Assembly: GCF_010728725.1 (NCBI RefSeq) | Contig: NZ_AP022606.1 | Span: forward strand, 1,488,001 to 1,552,000 | Direction: 5' to 3' | DNA: 64,000 nucleotides | Origin: Mycobacterium branderi | GTDB taxonomy: Bacteria > Actinomycetota > Actinomycetes > Mycobacteriales > Mycobacteriaceae | In this document: positions 1 through 7,610 of the stretch, piece by piece | Layout: each line of letters opens with the position of its first letter | Numbering within the stretch: position 1 is the stretch's first letter | Position numbers and translations under genes: made by a program | Notes under the pieces: generated by a model | What the model was told of the DNA's origin: nothing | The model's input: the letters and a program-made list of their open reading frames with translations, nothing else | The model's database searches: none

Positions 1-119
1 TCGGCGTGCGGCGTTGTCCAGTAGTCATCGGCGACCTCTCGCGGAAGGTCGGCCCGGAACCGGACCGGATAAATCCCAGAGAGGGTCTTGGTGGGGGTGA
101 TCGACGGTGTCGGGGTCAT
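1..119 (-). CDS. 5' fragment of an EthD-like protein (partial)
   Basis: An ATG at 119 opens a frame that runs off the left edge, giving 39 complete codons. AAGGAC lies a few bases upstream of the start. The visible N-terminus contains SGIYPVRFRADLP followed by DDYWTTPHA. The pattern of a short strand followed by a Tyr-Trp-x-x-x-His segment resembles the opening of EthD/dimeric alpha-beta barrel proteins, but that is a weak family call from 39 residues. The gene is divergent from the TetR gene at 313 and shares its control region, so it may be that regulator's target. Confidence 0.5.
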   Translation of the reverse strand, partial: MTPTPSITPTKTLSGIYPVRFRADLPREVADDYWTTPHA

Positions 120-220
120 GGCGTGTCCTTGTCGGGCGGATGACTGCGTGCAGACAGAGCGGTGAGGCTCGCTTGGCTCATGGTGTCGACTCGAGCCGCG
201 AGGTCCTCCCATAGCCAGAT

Positions 221-274
221 TTTCTGATGAAATCATCACAAGGTGTGGGCACGCATGTCAAGACTTTCTGATAA
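221..274. promoter_or_regulatory. Putative TetR operator pair (TTTCTGATRA boxes)
   Basis: In the 193-bp divergent region between the left-edge gene and the TetR gene, TTTCTGATGA (221-230) and TTTCTGATAA (265-274) repeat in the same orientation, 44 bp apart or about four helical turns. The first box is part of the dyad TGATGAAATCATCA (225-238), with arms TGATG and CATCA. The area is AT-rich against a GC-rich background. TetR proteins commonly bind such sites in their own divergent promoter; binding here is inferred. Confidence 0.4.
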
Positions 275-312
275 CTTTATTCAAGATCGAGGCGGACGGA
301 GAGACCCGAACC

Positions 313-960
313 ATGACCACCGAAGTCTCCACACAGTCCACGCGCCGGCCTGACCCGCGCAAAGCACGTACTCGTGCGGCCTTGATTGCCGCCGGTCGCC
401 GGCTCCTGGCCGATGGGCGCACCGCGGTGAGCGTCCAAGAGATCACCAATGAGGCCGGCGTGGGTTTCGGCAGCTTCTACAACCACTTCGACAGCAAGGA
501 GGAACTCTTCGCCGAGGCGGTCGCCAGCACCCTCGACGACTGGGGCCAGATGCGCGATCTCCTTGTTGAAGGCATCCACGACCCTGCAGAAGTGTTCGCG
601 ACCAGCTTCCGGATGCTTGGCCGCATGCAACGAGAACTTCCTGAGCTCGTTCGGGTGGTGCTCAACCAAGGCATGTCCGTGTTGCTGACCGATCGTGGAC
701 TGCGGCCACGTGCGTTGGTCGACCTGCAACGGGGTATTGAGACCGGACGGTTCAGTGTTCCCGACGCCGACATGGCGTTGATGATGTCGGGTGGGGCTCT
801 GCTCGGACTCATGCAACTCCTTGACGCCGATGCCGACCTCGACAGTGCGCAGGTGTCCGACGACTACGCACGACACGTGCTTCTCATGCTCGGCCTCGAT
901 GCTGGGGAGGCTGACCGGCTGGTGGCGCTTCCGCTCCCGCTGCTCCCCATTCCCGAGTGA
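313..960 (+). CDS. TetR/AcrR family transcriptional regulator
   Basis: A 215-residue one-domain regulator. The N-terminal helix-turn-helix is clear: a helix with RTRAALIAAGRRLLADG (about residues 19-35), then the DNA-reading segment VSVQEITNEAGVGFGSFYNHF, in which FYNHF is the family's conserved end of the recognition helix. The rest is a helical ligand-binding domain without recognisable identity. It starts at the ATG 11 bases after GGACGGAGAG. It is divergent from the fragment at 1-119, with candidate operators between them, so local autoregulation is likely. The inducer cannot be read from the sequence. Confidence 0.85.
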   Translation: MTTEVSTQSTRRPDPRKARTRAALIAAGRRLLADGRTAVSVQEITNEAGVGFGSFYNHFDSKEELFAEAVASTLDDWGQMRDLLVEGIHDPAEVFATSFRMLGRMQRELPELVRVVLNQGMSVLLTDRGLRPRALVDLQRGIETGRFSVPDADMALMMSGGALLGLMQLLDADADLDSAQVSDDYARHVLLMLGLDAGEADRLVALPLPLLPIPE

Positions 961-1045
961 GTTGATCCGACTGTGTCAGGACAGCCCAGCGTTGATCGCC
1001 CTACGCGTTCAGGGCATCGCGAAAGCCCCTACAAGTCGTCCGTGC

Positions 1046-1070
1046 CGAGATGCAGCGAAGATTGACAAGA
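1046..1070 (+). repeat. 25-bp dispersed repeat, copy A
   Basis: CGAGATGCAGCGAAGATTGA followed by CAAGA. The same 25 bases occur at 12261-12285 in the same orientation, and a diverged copy lies inverted at 13834-13858. This copy lies in the 238-bp gap between the first TetR gene and the 3' end of the leftward catabolic operon. No open reading frame in this gap is convincing. Confidence 0.75.
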
Positions 1071-1198
1071 CACGCCCTATCCCACACCGTTCCCTCTGGA
1101 AGTTCGTTCAATTGCAGTCGCCGATGACACCCGAATACGTGGGCAAAGGTTCGACGTGAATCGCAGACGACTTTCGCGGCGATCCGTCCGTGCAATAA

Positions 1199-2371
1199 CT
1201 AAATCGCACCCGATAGACGGAGGCGCTGGATTCCAGCCGCGTCGTAGCCGGCCAGTGCCCCGAGTAACTCCTCCGTATGCTGCCCAACCTGCGGCGCCGC
1301 CGGCGGTGCAAACCGTTCGTCGGGCTTGGTCTTGATGCACGTTCCCACCAACCGCTGCGGCGCCCCATCCGGCCGAGGCTGTTCGTAGACGAGTCCACGA
1401 TCCTTGACATGGTCGTCGTCGAACAGGTCCGCCCCCAAAAATGCTGGTGCCCCTGCAATATCGGTTGCGATGAAAAAGTCCATCCACTCTCTGCGTGTGC
1501 GGCTCTCGAAGATTGCGGTCAACTCTCTGCGCAGCCGGACCTCTGTTTCGGCATCTGTTCCCGGCTGTTGGCGCCCTGGTTCGTAGAGGTCCATCCTGTC
1601 GACTGACTCGCAGAATCTCAGCCAGAACTTGTCCTCTAAAGCGTTGAACACCACAAAATTTTGATCCCGTGTTCGGTAGTACTGGTAGCGAAGCGATGCG
1701 CGGATTCCCTCACCGGAGGAGGGTTGACCGTTCGCCAACGCCGCGAGGTGCTGAAAATTCCAGTTGATCGCCGCGTCAACCTGCGCCACTTCGATGTATT
1801 GCGGCTCGCCGTCGCGTCCGGCGGCGTGCAGCGCGGCCAGTACGCCCATGGCTGCGTACAGCGGCCCCGCCAGAACACCCGTGGTCCCGCTGGCCGCCCC
1901 CGAAAGCCGTGGCGTGCCATCCGCGTCGATTATCGGCGGACTCAAGCCGGCGAAACAGTCGAAGGACAGCCCGTGGGTAGCCAGGCGGGTGTAGGGGCCG
2001 TAGCTGCCCATCCCATTGAGCACGCAGTACACAATCGTCGGGTTTACTGCGACGACGTCGTCATAGCTGAAACCGAGGCGATGCGCGGCTCCATAACGGA
2101 GACCGTCGATCACCACCCCCGACGTCGCCGCCAGGCGGCGAAAAGCCTCTTGACCCTCAGCTGTTTTCAGGTTTAGCGCGACGCTCTTCTTGCCCCGATT
2201 CCAATGCGAGTCCTGCAGTTCGCCACCGGACACCGCCGAACCGCGGAAACCGCCGCCGCCGGGCGGCTCGACCTTGATCACCTCTGCGCCCAGGTCGGCC
2301 AGATGCCCGCCCAGTGCATCCGTGGAGAACAGTGACACCTCGAGGACTCGGACATCCCTGAGAAGTTCCAC
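1199..2371 (-). CDS. CaiB/BaiF-type CoA-transferase (class III)
   Basis: About 390 residues, the usual length for a class III CoA-transferase, which moves CoA between carboxylic acids. The N-terminus has the family signature VRVLEVSLFSTDALGGHLADL with LGAEVIKVEPPGG, and later LYAAMGVLAALHA. The GTG at 2371 is preferred because GGAAAGGG precedes it; an upstream GTG at 2401 is possible. Aligned by eye to formyl-CoA transferase, the position of the catalytic Asp is Val in the segment GVLAGPLYAAM, so activity is uncertain. It is the last gene of the leftward operon P450-amidohydrolase-ALDH-CaiB and probably activates, or helps activate, the acid made upstream. Confidence 0.85.
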   Translation of the reverse strand: MELLRDVRVLEVSLFSTDALGGHLADLGAEVIKVEPPGGGGFRGSAVSGGELQDSHWNRGKKSVALNLKTAEGQEAFRRLAATSGVVIDGLRYGAAHRLGFSYDDVVAVNPTIVYCVLNGMGSYGPYTRLATHGLSFDCFAGLSPPIIDADGTPRLSGAASGTTGVLAGPLYAAMGVLAALHAAGRDGEPQYIEVAQVDAAINWNFQHLAALANGQPSSGEGIRASLRYQYYRTRDQNFVVFNALEDKFWLRFCESVDRMDLYEPGRQQPGTDAETEVRLRRELTAIFESRTRREWMDFFIATDIAGAPAFLGADLFDDDHVKDRGLVYEQPRPDGAPQRLVGTCIKTKPDERFAPPAAPQVGQHTEELLGALAGYDAAGIQRLRLSGAI

Positions 2372-2414
2372 AATGCGCCCTTTCCAGCCCGAACACCGCA
2401 CGCAAGCGGGTGCG

Positions 2415-3941
2415 CTACATCATGGTGATTGATTTCAGCTCGGTGTATTCCTCGAAGCCCCAACGCCCTTGCTCTCGGCCGAGTCCGCTTTGCTTGAAGC
2501 CGCCGAATGGCCCGCCGCCGTTGAACATGCCGCGCGCCGGCAGCGACCAGCCGGGGCCCTGCCCGCGACCGGGGTTGGTTCCCAGATCGACACCGGGTGC
2601 AACGGTCTGCACCATGATGGTGCCCGTTCTGACCCGCCTTGCGACGTTGAAACCCTTTGCGGCGTTACGGGTCATCACCAGACCCGCCAGACCGTAGATG
2701 GAGTCGTTCGCGATGCGGATGGCTTCGTCTTCGGACCGATAGGTGATCACCGCCAGCACGGGCCCGAACACCTCGTCCTGGCACAGCCGCATATCGTTGC
2801 GGCAGTCGACGAACGCCGTAGGTTCGTAATAGAAGCCGCGCTCGAGATGCTCGGGACGTTTGCCGCCGACCACCAGCCGCGCGCCTTCCTGTTTGCCCGA
2901 CTCGACGAAGGTCTCCACTCGTTGACGTTGCTGCTCCCTGATCAGCGGGCCGACGACAGTGGCGGGATCACGCGGGTCCCCCACCGTGATCATGGGGGCC
3001 ATAGCTTTGAGTCCCTCGACATACGCGTCGAGCAGGTGCTCGGGCAACAGCAGTCGCGACGTGACGGTGCATGCTTGTCCGGCGTGCATCAGCACCTGTC
3101 CGAATCCTATTCCCGCAACGTCGCTTTCGGTGACGTCGTCGAGGACGATGTGCGCGCTCTTGCCGCCCAGTTCGAGTTGAGCGCGTTTCATCGTTGCCGC
3201 CGAGACTTCGCGGATGCGCCGGCCGGTCGCCGTCGAACCGGTGAACCCGATCATATCGACGCCGGGGTGGGTACACAGCTCCTCGCCGACGCCCGCACCT
3301 CCCACGACGACGTTGAACACCCCGGGCGGCAGGCCCGCTTCCTCACCGACCTTGGCCAGCTCCAAGGCATTCATCGGGGTCCACGGATGGGGCTTGAGTA
3401 CCACGGCGCAGCCAACAGCCAAGGCGGCCAGACACTTTTGAATGTTGATCGAGAAAGGGAAGTTGAACGGCGTAATGACGCCGACCACTCCGACCGGTTC
3501 GCGCACCACCGTCACCCCGCCCAGACCGGTCGGCGACACGACGGGCCCGCCCGGCGTCTCGACCCACGTCACATCGTGCTCGACGAACTCGCCGTAGTAG
3601 TGGGCCGCCTCGATTGCACCCCCGACCTGAACCAGGTCGGTGAGGAAGCCGGTCGAGCCGATCTCGGCGACGATCAGCTCGCGAAGTTCCGCTCTGCGCG
3701 CGTCGAGGATCTCAGCAAACCGCTTGATGATCTTTGCCCGTTCCCGCACGGACATCCATGGCCACGGCCCCTCGTCGAAGGCGCGCCTGGCGGCCTCGAT
3801 CGCCATAGCCGCCTGCTTTGGCCCACCGTCGACGACCCGCCCGATCAGCTCCTCGGTGGCCGGATCGATGACATCGATGGTGCCGACGGCGTTTTCGCTC
3901 GACCACTGGCCGTCGATGAAGTTCTGGTATTCACGCATCAT
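2415..3941 (-). CDS. NAD(P)-dependent aldehyde dehydrogenase
   Basis: A 508-residue ALDH superfamily enzyme that oxidises an aldehyde to a carboxylate in the cytoplasm. Visible landmarks are PFNFPFSIN near residue 158, the cofactor-fold stretch GFTGSTATGR (232-241), the general-base motif QLELGGKSA with Glu257, and the catalytic Cys291 in HAGQACTVTSR. The C-terminal GGFKQSGLGREQG is also typical. Two adjacent ATG codons (3941, 3938) follow CGGAG, so the start could be either. It is 20 bases downstream of the amidohydrolase in the same operon. In context it would take the product of the alcohol dehydrogenase encoded in the opposite arm. Confidence 0.93.
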   Translation of the reverse strand: MMREYQNFIDGQWSSENAVGTIDVIDPATEELIGRVVDGGPKQAAMAIEAARRAFDEGPWPWMSVRERAKIIKRFAEILDARRAELRELIVAEIGSTGFLTDLVQVGGAIEAAHYYGEFVEHDVTWVETPGGPVVSPTGLGGVTVVREPVGVVGVITPFNFPFSINIQKCLAALAVGCAVVLKPHPWTPMNALELAKVGEEAGLPPGVFNVVVGGAGVGEELCTHPGVDMIGFTGSTATGRRIREVSAATMKRAQLELGGKSAHIVLDDVTESDVAGIGFGQVLMHAGQACTVTSRLLLPEHLLDAYVEGLKAMAPMITVGDPRDPATVVGPLIREQQRQRVETFVESGKQEGARLVVGGKRPEHLERGFYYEPTAFVDCRNDMRLCQDEVFGPVLAVITYRSEDEAIRIANDSIYGLAGLVMTRNAAKGFNVARRVRTGTIMVQTVAPGVDLGTNPGRGQGPGWSLPARGMFNGGGPFGGFKQSGLGREQGRWGFEEYTELKSITMM

Positions 3942-3961
3942 GCGACTCCGTCGGCCGCCGG

Positions 3962-5167
3962 CTACGTCACCGTCGGATAGGGGGCGGGCTCAAAGTCGAA
4001 GATTCGGCGGGCATTACCCTGCAGCACTTTGTACTTGTCGATGTCGGACCGGCCGTCGAGTGCCTTGTGAGCGGCCTGGAGGGAGTTGGGCCAGAGGCTG
4101 TCGGTGTGCGGATAATCCGTTTCGATCATCACGTTGTCGATGCCGATGGCGTCGAGATTGGCCGCCCCGAAGTCGTCTTCGATGAAGCAGCCGTACATGT
4201 GGTCGCGGAAGAGCTGACGCGGCGACTCCGGGAAAATCTCAGGGTCGGTGGGCACTGGGTTCAAGCGCATCGTGGCCGGGTCAACCGCCCAGTTGTTGGC
4301 CCGTAGGTATTGGTAGTCGGCGGCGACATGCTCAGCGCGCTCGATGAGGTAGGGGATCCAGCCGATGCCGCCCTCAGCCAGCACGATCTTCAGGTCGGGA
4401 AACTTCTGCAGCTTGCCCGAAAACAGCCAATCCGTCGTCGAGTTCGCCAGATTGAGGTTGATGTTGACTGCCTGAACCCCGAACGGTGCGTCGGGCGCCG
4501 TGGTGGGACTCACGGACGACGACCCGATGTGGGTGCACAGCGGCATCTTCGTCTCGTTCACCACCGCGAAGAAATCGTCCCACGCTCCCGAGTGGATGGA
4601 CGGAAACCCCAACGGATACAGGTTCTCCGAGAAGGCAATGGCTTTGGCGCCCTTGCCGGCGCACCGCAGCGTCTCCTCCACGGCGAGTTGGGTATCCCAC
4701 AACGGAATGATGATCATCGGGATGTAGCGACCGGGCGCCGCCGCGCACCACTCGTCGATGACGAAGTCGTTGTACGCTCGCACGCACTTGAGACCGAGGT
4801 CGCGGTCACCGAGGTGGGCGAACATCTGACCACAGAACCGGGGGAAGAACGGAAAGTTCAATCCCGCGATCACATGGTCCTCGTCCATGTCGGGAATGCG
4901 AGCCACCGGGTCGAAGTAGGCCCGCGGCATCTCGTCGTAATTCACTGGCAGGGGGGAGTATTCGGCCGGCTTTTGGTGGGCCGCGACCAAGATGCCCAAC
5001 ACCGACGCACGCGCCTGGTCGTAGACCCAGGTATCGATGCCGTCGATACGCTCGACATGTGGGACTCGGTCACGGTCGGCGGCCGACGCGCGGTCCACCC
5101 AGAGGTTCGGCGGCTCGATGATGTGGTCGTCGACGGAGATCATCCATTGAAGATCTTGCTTGTCCAC
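3962..5167 (-). CDS. Amidohydrolase-related metal-dependent hydrolase
   Basis: A 401-residue protein of the amidohydrolase-2 (TIM-barrel) group. The first metal-binding motif is SVDDHIIEPPNLW (Asp-x-His form, residues 11-23). Later segments include CTHIGSSS, a probable metal-ligand His, and IETDYPHTDSLWP, where the conserved Asp near the C-terminus falls. Relatives hydrolyse or decarboxylate ring-cleavage products, but the substrate here is unknown. It lies between the P450 and the ALDH genes with short gaps, so it is probably co-transcribed with them. Its role could be a hydrolytic ring-opening or side-chain step. Confidence 0.85.
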   Translation of the reverse strand: MDKQDLQWMISVDDHIIEPPNLWVDRASAADRDRVPHVERIDGIDTWVYDQARASVLGILVAAHQKPAEYSPLPVNYDEMPRAYFDPVARIPDMDEDHVIAGLNFPFFPRFCGQMFAHLGDRDLGLKCVRAYNDFVIDEWCAAAPGRYIPMIIIPLWDTQLAVEETLRCAGKGAKAIAFSENLYPLGFPSIHSGAWDDFFAVVNETKMPLCTHIGSSSVSPTTAPDAPFGVQAVNINLNLANSTTDWLFSGKLQKFPDLKIVLAEGGIGWIPYLIERAEHVAADYQYLRANNWAVDPATMRLNPVPTDPEIFPESPRQLFRDHMYGCFIEDDFGAANLDAIGIDNVMIETDYPHTDSLWPNSLQAAHKALDGRSDIDKYKVLQGNARRIFDFEPAPYPTVT

Positions 5168-5234
5168 GGGGGTTCCTCCCTGGTTTCGCTATTACGTTGG
5201 CTGCGAGACGATATCGGCGGTTGTCCGACGCCCT

Positions 5235-6461
5235 TCATCGGCCGACGCGGGCGCCGGGCGTGAACACGACGGGCAGCGCGCGGTAGCCCCGGGTGACCGA
5301 GTTCCCGTGAAAATCGACTTTAGCCCCGGCCGGAATTACGTAGTCGGGTAGCCGACGAAGTGTCTGCTCGACACCTACCCGGAACTCGAGTCGGGCGAGA
5401 TTGGAGCCCAGGCAGCGGTGGACGCCGGCGCCGAAACCGAGGTGCCTGTTGGTCTGCCGGTCGAGGATGCACTTGTCCGGCTCGTCGAACTCGCGCGCGT
5501 CGCGGTTGGCGGCCGCATAATTCACCACGACCGTCTCACCTGGACAGAACTTCTGTCCGCTCACCTCGACCTCTTCGGCGACGGAACGATGCAGTCCGTG
5601 GACCGACCCGGCGTACCGGATGAATTCCTCGATCGCCGTCGGCATCAGCTGGGAATCGCGGACCAGTCGGTCGCGATCGGACGCATGGGTGCCCAGGTGG
5701 AAGAAGGCGAATGACATTGCGCTAGAGGTTGTTTCGAGCCCGGCCTGCACCAGCAGCATCACGTTCGCGACGACGTCGTCGAAGCTCAGTTTTTCGCCGT
5801 CGATCTCGGCGGCGAGCAGGACGTCGATCAGGTCGTCGCGCGGCGGTTCAGCACGACGCTTGTCGATCTCCTCGCGTACGCGGAGGTAGAGATTCGTCAT
5901 CGAGCCGTTTCGGACTTCTTCGCTCTCACCGTTGATCGCGAGGTCGGCCGTCTCGATGTAGAGCGGCACGTCCTCCACGGGCATACCGAGGAGATACCGG
6001 AAGAACACGATCCCAGGTTGTTGCCATGCGACATCGGCGAGGTCCCCGCGCCCCAACTCGATGAAGTTGTCGATCAACCCGTCGGTGACCGCGCGCACCT
6101 GGGGCTCCAGGTCTTTCATCCGGCCCGGAGAAAAATACGGATTGAGAACTTTGCGGAGTTGCTGCTGCCGCGGCGGATCCAGGGTGATGACGATGTCGCC
6201 AAACGACATCGGATTGCCTTCCAGCCCAACGGGTTTGCTGGAGAAGCTGCGCCAATCGCGCAAGATCTCGTAGCAGTCGTCGTAGCGGGTGGCCACCCAC
6301 GCGCCCCCGGGCGTGGGTCCCAGGAAAGGGACGTCCTGGTGGCTGAACGGTCCGTTCTCCCGCATCACCGCGTAGACCTCATAGAGGAATTCTTGGTCGT
6401 TGAAGTCGTCGTGGCGAAGGTCGAGATTCCGGGCGTGCTCCTCCGGCGATTTGCTCACCAT
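5235..6461 (-). CDS. Cytochrome P450
   Basis: A 408-residue soluble bacterial P450. The haem ligand is Cys350 in FGAGVHRCLGSNLAR. The I-helix has AGLETTSSAM for oxygen activation and the K-helix ExxR is in EEFIRYAG. The start is set at the ATG at 6461 because GGAAAGGA sits 6 bases upstream; a longer frame from 6509 would add an Arg-rich tail with no ribosome-binding site. It is the first gene of the leftward operon. Its electron donor is probably the 3Fe-4S ferredoxin at 9964 in the opposite arm. The CYP family cannot be assigned without a search. It likely performs the first hydroxylation of the pathway. Confidence 0.95.
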   Translation of the reverse strand: MVSKSPEEHARNLDLRHDDFNDQEFLYEVYAVMRENGPFSHQDVPFLGPTPGGAWVATRYDDCYEILRDWRSFSSKPVGLEGNPMSFGDIVITLDPPRQQQLRKVLNPYFSPGRMKDLEPQVRAVTDGLIDNFIELGRGDLADVAWQQPGIVFFRYLLGMPVEDVPLYIETADLAINGESEEVRNGSMTNLYLRVREEIDKRRAEPPRDDLIDVLLAAEIDGEKLSFDDVVANVMLLVQAGLETTSSAMSFAFFHLGTHASDRDRLVRDSQLMPTAIEEFIRYAGSVHGLHRSVAEEVEVSGQKFCPGETVVVNYAAANRDAREFDEPDKCILDRQTNRHLGFGAGVHRCLGSNLARLEFRVGVEQTLRRLPDYVIPAGAKVDFHGNSVTRGYRALPVVFTPGARVGR

Positions 6462-6552
6462 GGGTAGTCCTTTCCGCGCTCGCGCGCGAACCGGCCGAGA
6501 TCGGGACAACGCCGGCGGTCATCTCGCGCACGCCGAAATTTGGTTTGGCAGC

Positions 6553-6598
6553 ACAGTAAGTCGTCGCCAGCGTGGAGTCAAGTCACACTCGATAACTG
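6553..6598 (-). promoter_or_regulatory. Promoter and operator box of the P450 operon
   Basis: On the minus strand, a -35 element TTGACT (6581-6576) and a -10 element TACTGT (6558-6553) are separated by exactly 17 bp. Five bases upstream of the -35 lies CAGTTATCGAGT (6598-6587). The same box occurs in front of the rightward operon at 7423. The box sits between the P450 gene and the TetR gene at 6689, where a repressor of both could bind. Confidence 0.6.
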
Positions 6599-6688
6599 CG
6601 CCGGCGTCGATGGAGCCGGCCGCGGCTAGCTGGGTCGGCACGCTTGCTAGCTTCCTCTCGGAAGCCGGGTGCTCCTAAGCTATGGGTG

Positions 6689-7396
6689 ATGACTACAGGC
6701 GCGCGCCGGCGAGTTCGCGACAAGGATGGCAAGCAACGAGCTCTCCTTGAGGCTGCTGCGGAGGTCTTTGCCGAAGCGGGGTACGCGGCCGCGGCGACAA
6801 AGGAGATCGCTCGCCGCGCCGACTGCTCCGAGGCGATGCTGTTCCACTACTACGGAGACAAGCGAGGCATCTTCGAGCAAGTTGTTGCCCGACAGATCGC
6901 CGACCTTGTCGGCGAGGCCGAAGAGCAAGTCGTGGCTGCTCTGCCAGCGCGGTTCGAAGAGTATGTCGAGCAGCTGTTTTTTGCACGGCTGAGGATCGAC
7001 GACCGCAGCAGCGGTGTTCCCGGCTGGGACATTTCCAGTCGGGCGTTGTCGGATCCGGACTTCTCGGTGCGCGTGCTGCAACCCAATCACGCGCGCCGTA
7101 CGGCTGTTATCGCCGAGGGCGTTCGCCACTACCAAGCGGCCGGGCAGATCAAGACCGACGTCGACGCCGACCTGTTGGCCGAGCTGCTAGCCAACTTCAT
7201 CATCTTCACAACGAGCCTGGGACCGCGCTGGTTTGGTACCGAGGAGTCGGATATCCGCGCGCAGATCGAACTGGGCTCGAAGATCTTCGCCGACGGGGTA
7301 AGCGCATCGACTCAGCCGCCTTCCGCAAAGCGGACCGGGCGGACCCAGCGGGCCAGGCGGGCCCAGCGGGCCGCCAAGGTGCGCGCGGCCGACTAG
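6689..7396 (+). CDS. TetR family regulator of the catabolic cluster
   Basis: A 235-residue TetR protein placed between the two divergent catabolic operons. The helix-turn-helix comprises KQRALLEAAAEVFAEAGY and ATKEIARRADCSEAMLFHYY (about residues 12-50). The C-terminal tail is basic and repetitive (TGRTQRARRAQRAAK), encoded by near-repeats of a GGGCGGACCCAGC-like unit. ATG 6689 is chosen because the preceding residues are not family-like; the ribosome-binding site is poor. The identical boxes at 6587-6598 and 7423-7434 flank this gene, so it is the obvious candidate to control both arms. Confidence 0.87.
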   Translation: MTTGARRRVRDKDGKQRALLEAAAEVFAEAGYAAAATKEIARRADCSEAMLFHYYGDKRGIFEQVVARQIADLVGEAEEQVVAALPARFEEYVEQLFFARLRIDDRSSGVPGWDISSRALSDPDFSVRVLQPNHARRTAVIAEGVRHYQAAGQIKTDVDADLLAELLANFIIFTTSLGPRWFGTEESDIRAQIELGSKIFADGVSASTQPPSAKRTGRTQRARRAQRAAKVRAAD

Positions 7397-7422
7397 AGAT
7401 CCGCCGAACTCCACCCACACCA

Positions 7423-7469
7423 CAGTTATCGAGTCGCACTTGACACGCTGGCTTTGCCGTCACTAGCGT
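7423..7469 (+). promoter_or_regulatory. Promoter and operator box of the rightward catabolic operon
   Basis: CAGTTATCGAGT (7423-7434) is identical to the box upstream of the P450 operon and has the same 5-bp offset from a -35 element, TTGACA (7440-7445). A weak -10 (CTAGCG or TAGCGT, 7463-7469) follows at 17-18 bp. The downstream leader to the start codon at 7611 is about 135 bases and contains the dyad GTGCATT-N13-AATGCAC (7550-7576). Confidence 0.55.
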
Positions 7470-7610
7470 CGTTGCCAGCCAGGCCACAGCCCTGCGCACG
7501 CAGAGCTCCCTGCTCGATCGGCACGAGCGTGAGGACTTCACATTGGGGTGTGCATTCAGCGGTGCGAGTAATGCACTTGCACCAACCTCGACGCGGAAAA
7601 TGGCGGCTCG

